Shown: in pieces, positions 49,462-57,927 of the stretch
Layout: the number at the start of each line of letters is the position of its first letter
Position numbering within the stretch: the stretch's first letter is position 1
Origin: an uncultured Pelagibacteraceae bacterium
GTDB lineage: Bacteria; Pseudomonadota; Alphaproteobacteria; Pelagibacterales; Pelagibacteraceae
Assembly: GCA_902529645.1 (NCBI GenBank)
Contig: CABZXO010000006.1
Location: 1 to 64,000, forward strand
Length of the DNA: 64,000 nt
Direction: 5' to 3'
The notes under the pieces: generated by a model
Databases searched by the model: none
The model's input: the letters and a program-made list of their open reading frames with translations, nothing else
Told to the model about the DNA's origin: nothing
Program-made: the position numbers and the translations under genes

Positions 49462-50853
49462 ATGAATATAATCATTTGTGGAGCTGGAAGAGTAGGTTTT
49501 ACTATAGCTAAACAACTTAGCGAACAAGGTCATTCTATAACTGTTATTGACCCTTCAAGTGAAGATATTCAAAAAATTGATGATGCTTTGGACGTTAAAG
49601 CTATAGTAGGTAAAGGCACCTATCCCTCAATATTAGAAAAAGCTAACGCAGCAGAGACTGACATGATTATAGCAGTCACTAGAAACGATGAAATTAATAT
49701 GCTTATTTGCCAAATAGCTTTTTCAATTTTTAAAATTCCAAAAAAAATAGCTAGAATAAGATCTCAAGATTATCTAAATCCAAAATTTACAAGAGTTTAT
49801 AATAAAGAAAATTTACCAATAGATGTAATTATTTCACCAGAGATTGAAATTGCTAAATCAATACAAAGAAAACTTGAGGCGCCAGGAGCACTTGATAGTG
49901 TTCCATTTGCTGATAATAAAATTAGATTATTAGAAATTTTAATTAATGAAAATTGTAAATTAATTAACATCAAGCTAAATGATTTAACAAAAAAACATCC
50001 TAATTTAGACGCAAATATTATTGGAATAATAAGAGATGAGAAATTTTTAATTCCAAAGAAAATCGATAATGTTAGAAAAAATGATAAAATTTATGTGATA
50101 ATAAATTCATCACAAACGTCAGATACTTTAGAAGCTTTTGGACATGATGAAAAAGTATCTAAAAACATTTTAATTGTAGGTGGTGGCAACATAGGTTTTA
50201 ATCTAGCTAAAAATATTGAGGAAACTCTTGATGCAGCAAGAGTAAAAATTATTGAAAAAAATAAAGAAAGAGCTGAATTTCTTGCTAGTGAGTTAAACAA
50301 TACGATTGTTATTAATGGAGATGCTTTAGATGAAGAGGTTCTCGTAGAGGCTAATTTACAAGAAGCAGAAACAGTTCTTGCTTTAACAAATGATGATGAA
50401 GATAATTTGATGGTAAGTGTTCTTGTTGAAAAATTTGCAAAAGATGAAAAAGATGTAGATGACAAAAGAACAATGGCTTTAATTAATAAACCAAATTATT
50501 CTCTGTTACAAAATTCTTTAAAAATTGATGATCTTATAGATCCTCGAATGAATACCGTATCAAGCATTTTAAAGCATATTCACAAAGGTACTATTGAAAC
50601 AGCTTATACAATTATGAATGGTGAATATGAAGTAATTGAAGCAGAAATTATAGAAACATCAGAACTTATAAATAAAGAACTAAAAAATTCAAATTTACCC
50701 GATGAGATAAGAATTGGAGCAGTTTTAAGAGAAAATAAAGTTATAATACCTCGATCAAATTTTGTATTTCAAAAAGAGGATAAGGTTGTTTTTTTAGCAA
50801 AGAAAGACTCAATCTCAGTAGTGGAAAATATATTTAGAATAAGTTCTATTTAA
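49462..50853 (+). CDS. trkA: Trk system potassium transporter peripheral subunit TrkA
   Basis: Cytoplasmic NAD(H)-binding gating subunit of the Trk potassium channel. The 463 residues contain two tandem RCK_N-RCK_C units: the first Rossmann motif is ICGAGRVGFTIAKQLSEQG (4-22) and the second is VGGGNIGFNLAKNIEE, near 235-250. It follows ntrX with no gap, which is the standard ntrX-trkA order, and is 4 bp from trkH, its membrane partner. Confidence 0.96.
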   Translation: MNIIICGAGRVGFTIAKQLSEQGHSITVIDPSSEDIQKIDDALDVKAIVGKGTYPSILEKANAAETDMIIAVTRNDEINMLICQIAFSIFKIPKKIARIRSQDYLNPKFTRVYNKENLPIDVIISPEIEIAKSIQRKLEAPGALDSVPFADNKIRLLEILINENCKLINIKLNDLTKKHPNLDANIIGIIRDEKFLIPKKIDNVRKNDKIYVIINSSQTSDTLEAFGHDEKVSKNILIVGGGNIGFNLAKNIEETLDAARVKIIEKNKERAEFLASELNNTIVINGDALDEEVLVEANLQEAETVLALTNDDEDNLMVSVLVEKFAKDEKDVDDKRTMALINKPNYSLLQNSLKIDDLIDPRMNTVSSILKHIHKGTIETAYTIMNGEYEVIEAEIIETSELINKELKNSNLPDEIRIGAVLRENKVIIPRSNFVFQKEDKVVFLAKKDSISVVENIFRISSI

Positions 50854-50857
50854 TTAA

Positions 50858-52264
50858 ATGTCATTTTTTAGAATAAAGTATTTAAGTTTTTTTTTTATAT
50901 TAATATCTATTTTTTCTTTTTTTAATATTATTTATTCTTTTTATTTCAATTTTTATCTTAATTTAAACACATATTATTTTAGCTTAATTATTTCTGCGAT
51001 CATTGGAATAATTTTTTACAAAATTAAAATTAATCAAAAAAAACCTACAATATTTGAAAAAATATTGACCATTTTATTGGGATATTTTTTAATGCCATTA
51101 ATTTTATCAATACCTTTTTATTTTAGTATTTATAATTTATCTTTTTTAAATTCCTTTTTTGAAGCTGTTTCTGGATTTACTTCAACAGGTTTTACTATCT
51201 TTGAAAATATTAAACATATTGATCAAGGCTTAATTTTATGGAGATCATCAATACAATGGATAGGTGGGTTATATTTTTTATATTCTATTATTTTTTTAAT
51301 AGATATTTATGATGAAAGTCTAAAAAAATCTTTAACAAATTTTTTATCTTTTAATTCTACAGAGATTTTAAAACAATCAATAAAAATTCTTTTACTATAT
51401 TCAGGGTTAACAGTATTAATTTTTGTTATTTTAAACATACTTGGTATAAGATCATTTAATTCACTGAATTTAGCAATGACAATAATTTCTTCGGGTGGTT
51501 TTCTACCTGTGAATAATCTTTCTTCAATTTTAATAAATGATTTTCAGGTAATTATATTTTCTTTTTTGATGTTGATTTCTTTTTTTAGCATTTTTTTTAC
51601 ATATAATTTAATTTTTCTTAGAAATAAAAATTTAAATTTTTTTTATGAGGATATTCATTTATTTTTATATTTTATTGTTGCTGTAAGTATATTTTTTGTT
51701 TTCTTTAGTTATGACACTAATTTCACATTTAGTTTTTTATCTTTAGTGAGTAGCATTTCAAATATAGGTATTTCACTTGAAGTTGATCAAACTCATTTAA
51801 ACTTTATATATATCTTGCTTGTAATTGTTGGAGGATCTTTTTTTTCTACAAGCTCAGGATTAAGATTTTTGAAAATATATTCATTGACTAAATATTCTAT
51901 TAATCAAGTTCTTTCTTTTAGTAGACCAAAAAATGTATTTATGAACAAACTCATTTTTTCTAAAATTAATTTTGATGTAAAAGATATAAATAAATATTTT
52001 TTAACAATAATAATTTTTGTTATTTCTCTTTTTTCCTTAACTATATTATTATCCTTATCTAATATTCAGTTTGAATATTCATTTAAATTAGCTGTATTGA
52101 CCTTAATGAATACAGTTAATTCTTCAGCTTATGGTGTATCTAATTTTGATTTTCAAAATTTACACTTTTTAACTAAATATTTTCTTATTTTTTTTATGAT
52201 AATCGGTAGGGTTGAGCTTTTATCTTTATTATTAATAGCTAAAAAATTTCTTTTTAAAAATTAA
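50858..52264 (+). CDS. trkH: TrkH-family potassium uptake channel
   Basis: Inner-membrane potassium-conducting subunit working with TrkA. The 468 residues are very hydrophobic, with four membrane-pore-membrane repeats. Pore-loop signatures are SGFTSTGFTIFENI in the first repeat, SSGGFLPVNN in the second, SNIGISLE in the third and MNTVNSSAYGVSN in the fourth. The first helix pair is A+T-rich and rather divergent. It ends 28 bp before the tRNA-Arg gene. Having trkH next to trkA favours a dedicated, co-expressed system. Confidence 0.95.
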   Translation: MSFFRIKYLSFFFILISIFSFFNIIYSFYFNFYLNLNTYYFSLIISAIIGIIFYKIKINQKKPTIFEKILTILLGYFLMPLILSIPFYFSIYNLSFLNSFFEAVSGFTSTGFTIFENIKHIDQGLILWRSSIQWIGGLYFLYSIIFLIDIYDESLKKSLTNFLSFNSTEILKQSIKILLLYSGLTVLIFVILNILGIRSFNSLNLAMTIISSGGFLPVNNLSSILINDFQVIIFSFLMLISFFSIFFTYNLIFLRNKNLNFFYEDIHLFLYFIVAVSIFFVFFSYDTNFTFSFLSLVSSISNIGISLEVDQTHLNFIYILLVIVGGSFFSTSSGLRFLKIYSLTKYSINQVLSFSRPKNVFMNKLIFSKINFDVKDINKYFLTIIIFVISLFSLTILLSLSNIQFEYSFKLAVLTLMNTVNSSAYGVSNFDFQNLHFLTKYFLIFFMIIGRVELLSLLLIAKKFLFKN

Positions 52265-52292
52265 TTAAGTATTATATATATCAATAAATTTT

Positions 52293-52369
52293 GCGCCCTT
52301 AGCTCAGCTGGATAGAGCATCGGTTTTCTAAACCGAGGGTCGTAGGTTCGAATCCTTCAGGGCGCGCCA
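52293..52369 (+). tRNA. tRNA-Arg (anticodon TCT)
   Basis: A full 77-base cloverleaf: acceptor GCGCCCT/AGGGCGC, D arm GCTC-GAGC, anticodon stem TCGGT/ACCGA with loop TTTCTAA, T arm with GGTTCGAATCC, discriminator G and encoded CCA (52367-52369). It reads AGA codons, which dominate arginine usage in this A+T-rich genome. Confidence 0.97.
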
Positions 52370-52453
52370 TTTCTAATCTTTTTAAGCAAAAAAACAATTT
52401 AATATTTAGCTTGACGTAATTTTTATTGAACTTGATTTTTTTATTATTTTCCC

Positions 52454-52482
52454 TTGAACAGTAATTTCTTACATGCTTAAAT
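52454..52482 (+). promoter_or_regulatory. Candidate sigma-70 promoter for the aap operon
   Basis: TTGAAC (52454-52459, 4/6) and TTAAAT (52477-52482, 4/6) are separated by 17 bp, upstream of an 18-bp palindrome and aapJ. An alternative TTGACG at 52411 has no matching -10. The match is modest. Confidence 0.35.
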
Positions 52483-52508
52483 TAAGAATATTCAAAAGTA
52501 ATTTTGAA

Positions 52509-52526
52509 TTATTTGTTAACAAATAA
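52509..52526. promoter_or_regulatory. 18-bp perfect palindrome before aapJ, candidate operator
   Basis: TTATTTGTTAACAAATAA reads identically on both strands. It lies between the candidate promoter and the ribosome binding site (AAAGGAAG, 52536-52543) of aapJ. It resembles a dimeric-repressor site, but no binding protein is known from this window and A+T-rich palindromes can arise by chance. Confidence 0.45.
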
Positions 52527-52547
52527 AAATAACGTAAAGGAAGAATA

Positions 52548-53588
52548 ATGTTTAAATACTTAAAACAATTAACTTCTTTAGTTGCTATGGTTGCAGTGTT
52601 GTTTACTTTTACAACAGAAACTATGGCTGCTAAAAAATCTAAAACACTTAAAAACACTCAAAAGAAAGGTTTTGTAAGATGTGGAGTATCTCAAGGTCTT
52701 CCAGGATTTTCTAACGCTGATGCTGCAGGAAATTGGACTGGTGTTGACGTTGATGTATGTAGAGCAGTAGCTGCTGCAGTATTAGGTGATGCAAACAAAG
52801 TTAAGTTTACACCACTAAGTGCTAAAGAAAGATTTACTGCTTTAACTTCTAATGAGATAGATATCTTATCTAGAAACACTACTTGGACTCTTTCTAGGGA
52901 TGCTGACATTGGTCTTACTTTCGTAGGTGTAAACTTCTACGATGGTCAAGGTTTTATGGTTAGAAAAAATTCTGGAATATCTTCTGTGAATGATTTCAAA
53001 GCAGGTGTTTCAGCTTGTACAAACCTAGGAACAACTACTGAGCTTAACATGAGAGATTTCTTTAATTCAAAAGGAATTCAATATGAGCCAGTAACTTTTG
53101 AAAAAGCTGACGAAGTCGTAGCTGCGTATGATGCTGGTAGATGTGATACTTACACTACTGACAAGTCAGGCTTAGCTGCTCAAAGAATTAAATTGAGTAA
53201 CCCTGATGATCATATGGTTTTACCAGAGACTATATCTAAAGAACCTTTGGGACCTGTTGTAAGACAAGGTGACTCTGTTTGGGAAGATATCGTTAGATGG
53301 TCACTAAATACTATGATTGAAGCTGAGGAGTATGGTGTTACTTCGTCTAATGCAGATTCTATGAAAACTTCTGATAACCCAGCTGTTAAAAGATTAGTTG
53401 GTGCTGAAGGTGAATTAGGTGCTGCTCTAGGTTTAGACAACGAGTGGAGTTTAAGAATTATCAAGCAAGTTGGTAACTATGGAGAAAGCTATAAGAGAAA
53501 TATAGCAGATACAGGAATTCTACCTGACAGAGGTCCAAATGAATTATGGACTAAAGGTGGAATACTTTATGTACCACCAGCAAGATAA
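52548..53588 (+). CDS. aapJ: General L-amino acid ABC transporter substrate-binding protein
   Basis: Periplasmic solute-binding protein for broad-range amino acid uptake (AapJ/YhdW, PBP family 3). The 346 residues start with a signal peptide of about 27 residues ending MAA. The mature part contains KKGFVRCGVSQGLPGFSN, the ligand-site stretch RFTALTSNEIDILSRNTTWT and the C-terminal RIIKQVGNYGESYKRN. It has a strong Shine-Dalgarno, and codons less A/T-biased than the neighbours, which suggests high expression. SAR11 YhdW-type proteins are known to be abundant. A terminator follows directly. Confidence 0.96.
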   Translation: MFKYLKQLTSLVAMVAVLFTFTTETMAAKKSKTLKNTQKKGFVRCGVSQGLPGFSNADAAGNWTGVDVDVCRAVAAAVLGDANKVKFTPLSAKERFTALTSNEIDILSRNTTWTLSRDADIGLTFVGVNFYDGQGFMVRKNSGISSVNDFKAGVSACTNLGTTTELNMRDFFNSKGIQYEPVTFEKADEVVAAYDAGRCDTYTTDKSGLAAQRIKLSNPDDHMVLPETISKEPLGPVVRQGDSVWEDIVRWSLNTMIEAEEYGVTSSNADSMKTSDNPAVKRLVGAEGELGAALGLDNEWSLRIIKQVGNYGESYKRNIADTGILPDRGPNELWTKGGILYVPPAR

Positions 53589-53610
53589 TTTATATCTTTA
53601 AATAAAACTT

Positions 53611-53643
53611 AAAAAGGGCTAGATTTTTCTAGCCCTTTTTTTT
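53611..53643 (+). terminator. Intrinsic terminator between aapJ and aapQ
   Basis: GGGCTAG (53616-53622), six-base loop ATTTTT, CTAGCCC (53629-53635), extended by AAAAA/TTTTT and followed by a run of eight T residues to 53643. It is the best intrinsic terminator in the window. It should let aapJ be made in excess over the permease genes, with partial read-through. Confidence 0.9.
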
Positions 53644-53660
53644 ATAAGTCATTTATTATT

Positions 53661-54806
53661 GTGAATATTAAAAAAATATTACCCCAATTACTTACACTTT
53701 TAGTCGTAATTCTTGTCTTTGGATTTTTTTCATATAACGCACAAATTAACATGGAAAACAGAGGGATTACTTTTGGGTATGGATTTTTATCTCAAGAGTC
53801 TTCATTTGATGTTCAGTTTTCATTGATTGAGTATGATGGTTCTCACTCATATTTTAGAGCTTATTTAGTAGGATTATTAAATACTATTTTAGTTTCCGTT
53901 ATTGGAATTATATTTGCAACTATTATTGGAGTTGTAGTTGGAATTGCAAGATTATCAAATAACTATCTTATTAATAGAACTGCTGCAGTTTACGTAGAAT
54001 TTTTTAGAAACATTCCTTTGTTGTTACAAATATTTTTTTGGTATTTTGCTGCTTTAAGAGCACTTCCATTACCTCAAGATACTGAGCCTATGTTTGGGGT
54101 TTTTTTTCTAACTATAAAAGGTTTTTTTGTTCCTGCTTTTGTTTGGAATAACTTAGATATTTTTATTTATTCAATAATTGCTGCAATAATTTCAATTATT
54201 TTCATTAAAATTTATGCAAAAAGAAAACAAGAGAACAAAGGTATCCAAACACCAGTTTTTTCAATTTCAATAGGAATATTAATAATTTTACCTTTATTAA
54301 GTTTTTTATTTGGTGGCGTTGATGCTTCGGTTGAAGTTCCCGTAATTAAACAATTATCTCAATCTGGTTTCACTTATGAAGGAGGAATTAAGTTACCACC
54401 TGAATTAATATCACTTGCATTAGCCTTATCATTATATACTGCAACTTTTATTGCTGAATGTGTTAGAGCAGGAGTACAGGGTGTGAGTAAGGGTCAAAAA
54501 GAAGCTGCAGCATCAATCGGATTAACACCAAATCAAGTACTTAAACTTGTAGTAATGCCACAAGCATTAAGAATAATAATACCTCCAACCACAAATCAAT
54601 ATTTAAATTTAACTAAAAACTCATCTCTTGCCGCTGCAATAGCTTACCCTGATTTAGTCCTTGTATTTGCAGGAACTGCTTTGATGCAAACAGGAAGAGC
54701 GATAGAAATCGTTTCTATAACAATGTTAACTTATCTGTCTTTGAGTATATCAATTTCAGTATTTATGAATTGGTATAATAAAAAAATAGCTATTAAAGAA
54801 AAATAA
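53661..54806 (+). CDS. aapQ: General L-amino acid ABC transporter permease AapQ
   Basis: Inner-membrane permease (HisMQ family) of the amino acid importer. The 381 residues start with a lone helix (about 7-25), followed by the long periplasmic insertion typical of AapQ, then the transport core. The ATPase-coupling EAA loop is visible as GVSKGQKEAAASIGLTPNQV, and FFRNIPLLLQIFFWYF is a family signature. I use GTG 53661: it keeps the normal N-terminal helix, though no clear Shine-Dalgarno is present. Its expression depends on read-through of the terminator before it. It shares one base with aapM. Confidence 0.94.
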   Translation: MNIKKILPQLLTLLVVILVFGFFSYNAQINMENRGITFGYGFLSQESSFDVQFSLIEYDGSHSYFRAYLVGLLNTILVSVIGIIFATIIGVVVGIARLSNNYLINRTAAVYVEFFRNIPLLLQIFFWYFAALRALPLPQDTEPMFGVFFLTIKGFFVPAFVWNNLDIFIYSIIAAIISIIFIKIYAKRKQENKGIQTPVFSISIGILIILPLLSFLFGGVDASVEVPVIKQLSQSGFTYEGGIKLPPELISLALALSLYTATFIAECVRAGVQGVSKGQKEAAASIGLTPNQVLKLVVMPQALRIIIPPTTNQYLNLTKNSSLAAAIAYPDLVLVFAGTALMQTGRAIEIVSITMLTYLSLSISISVFMNWYNKKIAIKEK

Positions 54807-56248
54807 TGAATAAATTGAATTTTTTACAACCAGATAAAAACAATTTTAATACCTATCTATATACAGGTGTAATTTTAGTGGCACTAAGTATATTTATAGT
54901 TTTTTTAAATTCTTTTTTTAATAAAGATATAATTTCTTTTTTACCTGGATCAATAAGTTTCTTTTTACCACTAATTTTAGGATTTATTGGACTTCATTTA
55001 ATTAGAATTGATTATTCAGGCTTAAAGTTTTTAGACGCTATTAATAAAAATATTAATACTAATAATTTTAATGCTTTTTTATCATTATTAATTGTATTTG
55101 TAGTAATCAAATCACTCCCACCATTATTAAGCTGGTTTATTTTAGATGCGAATATTGCTGGAGACTCAAAAGACGTATGTACAGGTACAGGTGCATGTTG
55201 GACTTATATTAAAATTTGGTTTAACAGATTTATGTATGGAATGTATCCAAATGCTGAACAGTGGCGTATTAACCTATCATTTATAGCTTTAGCTTTTCTT
55301 GGTACTATTGGATTCTTTGCTACTGAAAAATTTAAAAAATATTTGACACTTTATTATGTAGCTGTTTATCCTGTGATTGCTTTTTTCTTTATTTTCTTTT
55401 TCATATCCGGTGGTCCAATATTTTTTGATTTTTCATATGGAATAATTGCAGCTGTAATTTCAATTATAATTGGATTTTTTATTCCATCAAAATTTAAAAT
55501 GTATTATTTCATTATAGTTCCAATCACTCTCTATATATTATTAAAATATGTATTTTTTTATGAAGAGCTTATTGAACTTGGTAAATTAGAATCATTAGAG
55601 TGGGTAGAGACAGGCGCTTGGGGAGGTTTGTCTTTAACTTTTATAGTATCATTTTTTTGTTTGATTTTCTGTTTTCCTATAGGTTTGTTTTTGTCTTTAG
55701 GTAGAAGGTCTGATTTTCCAATAATTAAATATTTTTCAATAGGAATGATTGAATTTTGGAGAGGTGTTCCATTAATTACAGTATTATTTATGTCCTCAGT
55801 AATGTTTCCAATGTTTTTACCTGAAGATATGTTTATTGATAAATTAGTAAGAGTAATTATTGCAATCTCATTATTTGAAGCCGCCTATGTTGCTGAGGTT
55901 ATTAGAGGTGGTTTACAAGCATTACCAAGAGGTCAATATGATGCTGCTAAATCTTTAGGAATGGGATATTGGAAAATGCATATTTTAGTGATTTTACCTC
56001 AGGCACTTAAACTTGTAATACCTGGTATTGCAAATACCTTTTTAGCCCTTGTAAAAGATACTCCTTTAATATTTGTTGTTGGACTTTTAGAAATTGTTGG
56101 AATGCTAAATCTTGCTAAAACAAACCCAGAGTGGCTAGGATTTGCAATGGAAGGTTATGTGTTTGCATCAGTACTATTTTTTATTATTTGCTATGCAATG
56201 AGTAAATATAGTTATAATTTAGAACAAAAATATAAAACGGAAAGATAA
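54806..56248 (+). CDS. aapM: General L-amino acid ABC transporter permease AapM
   Basis: Second permease of the importer. The 480 residues include extra N-terminal helices and a short loop with [21 protein letters not shown] (near 128-148), typical of AapM. The core comes after about residue 270, with the coupling loop [20 protein letters not shown] and the [19 protein letters not shown] segment. It heterodimerises with AapQ. It shares one base each with aapQ and aapP, consistent with one transcript. Confidence 0.95.
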   Translation: MNKLNFLQPDKNNFNTYLYTGVILVALSIFIVFLNSFFNKDIISFLPGSISFFLPLILGFIGLHLIRIDYSGLKFLDAINKNINTNNFNAFLSLLIVFVVIKSLPPLLSWFILDANIAGDSKDVCTGTGACWTYIKIWFNRFMYGMYPNAEQWRINLSFIALAFLGTIGFFATEKFKKYLTLYYVAVYPVIAFFFIFFFISGGPIFFDFSYGIIAAVISIIIGFFIPSKFKMYYFIIVPITLYILLKYVFFYEELIELGKLESLEWVETGAWGGLSLTFIVSFFCLIFCFPIGLFLSLGRRSDFPIIKYFSIGMIEFWRGVPLITVLFMSSVMFPMFLPEDMFIDKLVRVIIAISLFEAAYVAEVIRGGLQALPRGQYDAAKSLGMGYWKMHILVILPQALKLVIPGIANTFLALVKDTPLIFVVGLLEIVGMLNLAKTNPEWLGFAMEGYVFASVLFFIICYAMSKYSYNLEQKYKTER

Positions 56249-56982
56249 TGTCAGATAAAATAATTCAGATTACAGAAATGAATAAATGGTTTGGTGATTT
56301 CCAAGTATTAAAAAATATAAACTTAGAGGTAGAAAAGAATAAAAAAATTGTAGTTTGTGGACCCTCAGGATCAGGTAAATCAACATTAATTAGATGTATA
56401 AACAGACTTGAAGAACACCAACAAGGTTCAATTATAGTAGATGGAAATGAATTAACAGAGGACACTAAAGACATAGAAAAAATTAGAGCTGAAGTTGGTA
56501 TGGTTTTTCAACAATTTAATTTATTTCCTCATCTTTCTATTTTAGATAATTGTACTCTAGCGCCAATTTGGGTAAAAAAAATGCCAAAAAAAAATGCAGA
56601 AGAATTAGCTCTTCAACATTTAGAAAAAGTACAAATTGCAGATCAGGCAAGTAAATATCCTGGTCAATTATCAGGAGGTCAGCAACAAAGATGTGCTATT
56701 GCTAGAGCATTATGCATGGAGCCAAAAATAATGTTATTTGATGAACCAACATCAGCTCTCGACCCAGAAATGATTAAAGAAGTTTTAGATGCAATGGTTA
56801 ATTTAGCAAAAGCAGGAATGACAATGATAGTTGTTACTCATGAGATGGGGTTTGCAAAAGAAGTTGCAGATGAGGTTATTTTTATGGACGAAGGAATGAT
56901 TGTTGAAAGAGCTGAAACCAAAGAGTTTTTTGCTCACCCTAAGAGCGATAGAACCAAGCTATTTTTAAGTCAAATCCTTTAA
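56248..56982 (+). CDS. aapP: General L-amino acid ABC transporter ATP-binding protein
   Basis: ATPase of the amino acid importer. The motifs are intact: Walker [10 protein letters not shown] (38-46), Q-loop FQQFNLFPH, signature LSGGQQQR (140-147), Walker [12 protein letters not shown] (161-171) and the switch histidine in VVTHEMGFA. The 244 residues are normal for the polar amino acid family (GlnQ/AapP). It ends the aapJQMP operon. The 190-bp gap after it has no evident terminator and carries the control region of the XRE regulator. Confidence 0.97.
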   Translation: MSDKIIQITEMNKWFGDFQVLKNINLEVEKNKKIVVCGPSGSGKSTLIRCINRLEEHQQGSIIVDGNELTEDTKDIEKIRAEVGMVFQQFNLFPHLSILDNCTLAPIWVKKMPKKNAEELALQHLEKVQIADQASKYPGQLSGGQQQRCAIARALCMEPKIMLFDEPTSALDPEMIKEVLDAMVNLAKAGMTMIVVTHEMGFAKEVADEVIFMDEGMIVERAETKEFFAHPKSDRTKLFLSQIL

Positions 56983-57040
56983 AAAATATAACTACTATAA
57001 GGCATAATATAAGATTTAAACAATCTAAATAATTCAATTT

Positions 57041-57121
57041 TCTATTGAAGTAATACTTGACAGTATTTTGATTATTTCAAATTTTTAACAAAAAAAAATA
57101 AATTTTTCTATTGCAGTAACA
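57041..57121 (+). repeat. Direct repeat pair in the XRE regulator control region
   Basis: TCTATTGAAGTAATA (57041-57055) and TCTATTGCAGTAACA (57107-57121) match at 13 of 15 positions and start 66 bp apart. The first copy abuts TTGACA at 57057-57062, a perfect -35 hexamer, and contains the palindrome AAGTA-A-TACTT across 57048-57058. They look like paired operator sites, perhaps for the regulator encoded just downstream. Confidence 0.5.
57057..57062 (+). promoter_or_regulatory. Consensus -35 hexamer for the XRE regulator gene
   Basis: TTGACA, a perfect -35 match. The expected -10 position (57079-57085) has only A/T bases with no good TATAAT match, so the complete promoter is not certain. Confidence 0.4.
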
Positions 57122-57156
57122 TTAATAAATGGGTTGAATGAGTTTTATAAAATTTA

Positions 57157-57174
57157 ATTAAGAGGGGTCTTAAT
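57157..57174 (+). promoter_or_regulatory. Hairpin presenting the Shine-Dalgarno of the XRE regulator gene in its loop
   Basis: ATTAAGA-GGGG-TCTTAAT: a perfect 7-bp stem (57157-57163 with 57168-57174) around a GGGG loop. The Shine-Dalgarno bases are in the loop and the first two bases of the ATG (57173-57175) are in the stem. It can act as an RNA structure controlling translation or as a palindromic DNA operator. Confidence 0.6.
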
Positions 57175-57544
57175 GGAAGATAATTTCAATAAACACTTAG
57201 GCAACAAGCTTAAGCTAAGAAGATTAGCTTTAGGTTTAACTCAGACTAAAGTAGCAAAAGCAATTAATGTAACATTTCAACAAATTCAAAAGTATGAGAA
57301 AGGGACTAACGGTGTAAGTTCGATAAGATTACTTCAACTTGCAAATTATTTAAAAGTCCCAATTAATTATTTCTTTGAAGATTTTTCAGAATATTTAGTA
57401 AACTTAGAAAAATCACAAGAAGGTCACATGAGTGTTAATTATAATTTTTTAGTAAAATTATATTCAGAGCTTACTGCTGATCAAAAATTAAAATTTAATA
57501 AATCTTTACAAATTTCAGGTTCAGGAATTTCAAAAGCAGTTTAA
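57173..57544 (+). CDS. XRE-family transcriptional regulator (PraR/PhrR-like)
   Basis: A 123-residue DNA-binding protein with one Cro/CI-type helix-turn-helix (about 10-68). The motif TQTKVAKAINVTFQQIQKYE lies at 23-42, followed by GTNGVSSIRLLQLANYLKVPINYFFED and a short C-terminal region of unknown role. The VTFQQIQKYEKG pattern is typical of the alphaproteobacterial PraR/PhrR group. A strong AGAGGGG ribosome binding site sits in a hairpin loop at the start. Direct repeats upstream and related repeats downstream suggest autoregulation. It may control the adjacent aap operon, but this is conjecture. Confidence 0.9.
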   Translation: MEDNFNKHLGNKLKLRRLALGLTQTKVAKAINVTFQQIQKYEKGTNGVSSIRLLQLANYLKVPINYFFEDFSEYLVNLEKSQEGHMSVNYNFLVKLYSELTADQKLKFNKSLQISGSGISKAV

Positions 57545-57559
57545 TTAAAATTTAATTAA
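57541..57559. repeat. 19-bp A/T palindrome across the stop codon of the XRE regulator gene
   Basis: TTAATTAAA-A-TTTAATTAA is a perfect palindrome around one central base. Its right part, AAAATTTAATTAAGA (57547-57561), is an exact 15-bp copy of 57149-57163 just before the same gene. The bases that follow (ATTAAGACCC) are the reverse complement of GGGTCTTAAT at the start codon. Confidence 0.5.
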
Positions 57560-57604
57560 GACCCTAGTTTTAACTTAAGAGATAATTTTATTTAATTTAA
57601 ATTC

Positions 57605-57680
57605 TGGCTCCTCGGGCAGGACTCGAACCTGCGACCAATTGATTAACAGTCAACTGCTCTACCAACTGAGCTACCGAGGA
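57605..57680 (-). tRNA. tRNA-Asn (anticodon GTT)
   Basis: A 76-base cloverleaf on the minus strand: acceptor TCCTCGG/CCGAGGA, D arm GCTC-GAGC, anticodon stem GTTGA/TCAAT with loop CTGTTAA, T arm GCAGG-TTCGAGT-CCTGC, discriminator G and encoded CCA. It lies downstream of tRNA-Cys and probably shares its transcript. Confidence 0.97.
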
Positions 57681-57729
57681 ATGTAAAAAGCAAACTTACT
57701 TTTTTTTATAACTAAAACAAGAATTTTTT

Positions 57730-57803
57730 TGGAGGCAACGCCCGGAATCGAACCGGGATACAAGGATTTGCAATCCTCTGCGTAACCATTCCGCCACGTT
57801 GCC
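57730..57803 (-). tRNA. tRNA-Cys (anticodon GCA)
   Basis: A 74-base cloverleaf on the minus strand: acceptor GGCAACG/CGTTGCC, anticodon stem GAGGA/TCCTT with loop TTGCAAA, T arm CCCGG-TTCGATT-CCGGG, discriminator T and encoded CCA. It is divergent from valS across 124 bp that contain no other recognisable gene. Confidence 0.97.
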
Positions 57804-57927
57804 ATCTTATTTTTAGCTAATAGCTACAGATGCCTTTTTATATTAAATTTTTTCTATTAGTCTATTAAATAACGATCCAAATTGATTATTGTTAATTTAG
57901 ATTATTAAATTATAAACTTTAACATCA

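Noticed and set aside
52411-52416. TTGACG as the -35 of the aap promoter
   Set aside because: No acceptable -10 lies 16-18 bp downstream. The pair at 52454-52482 fits better, though still weakly.
57814-57826. TAGCT-AAT-AGCTA inverted repeat upstream of tRNA-Cys
   Set aside because: Short, A/T-rich and not followed by a T tract. It is likely to occur by chance, and no promoter could be aligned with it.
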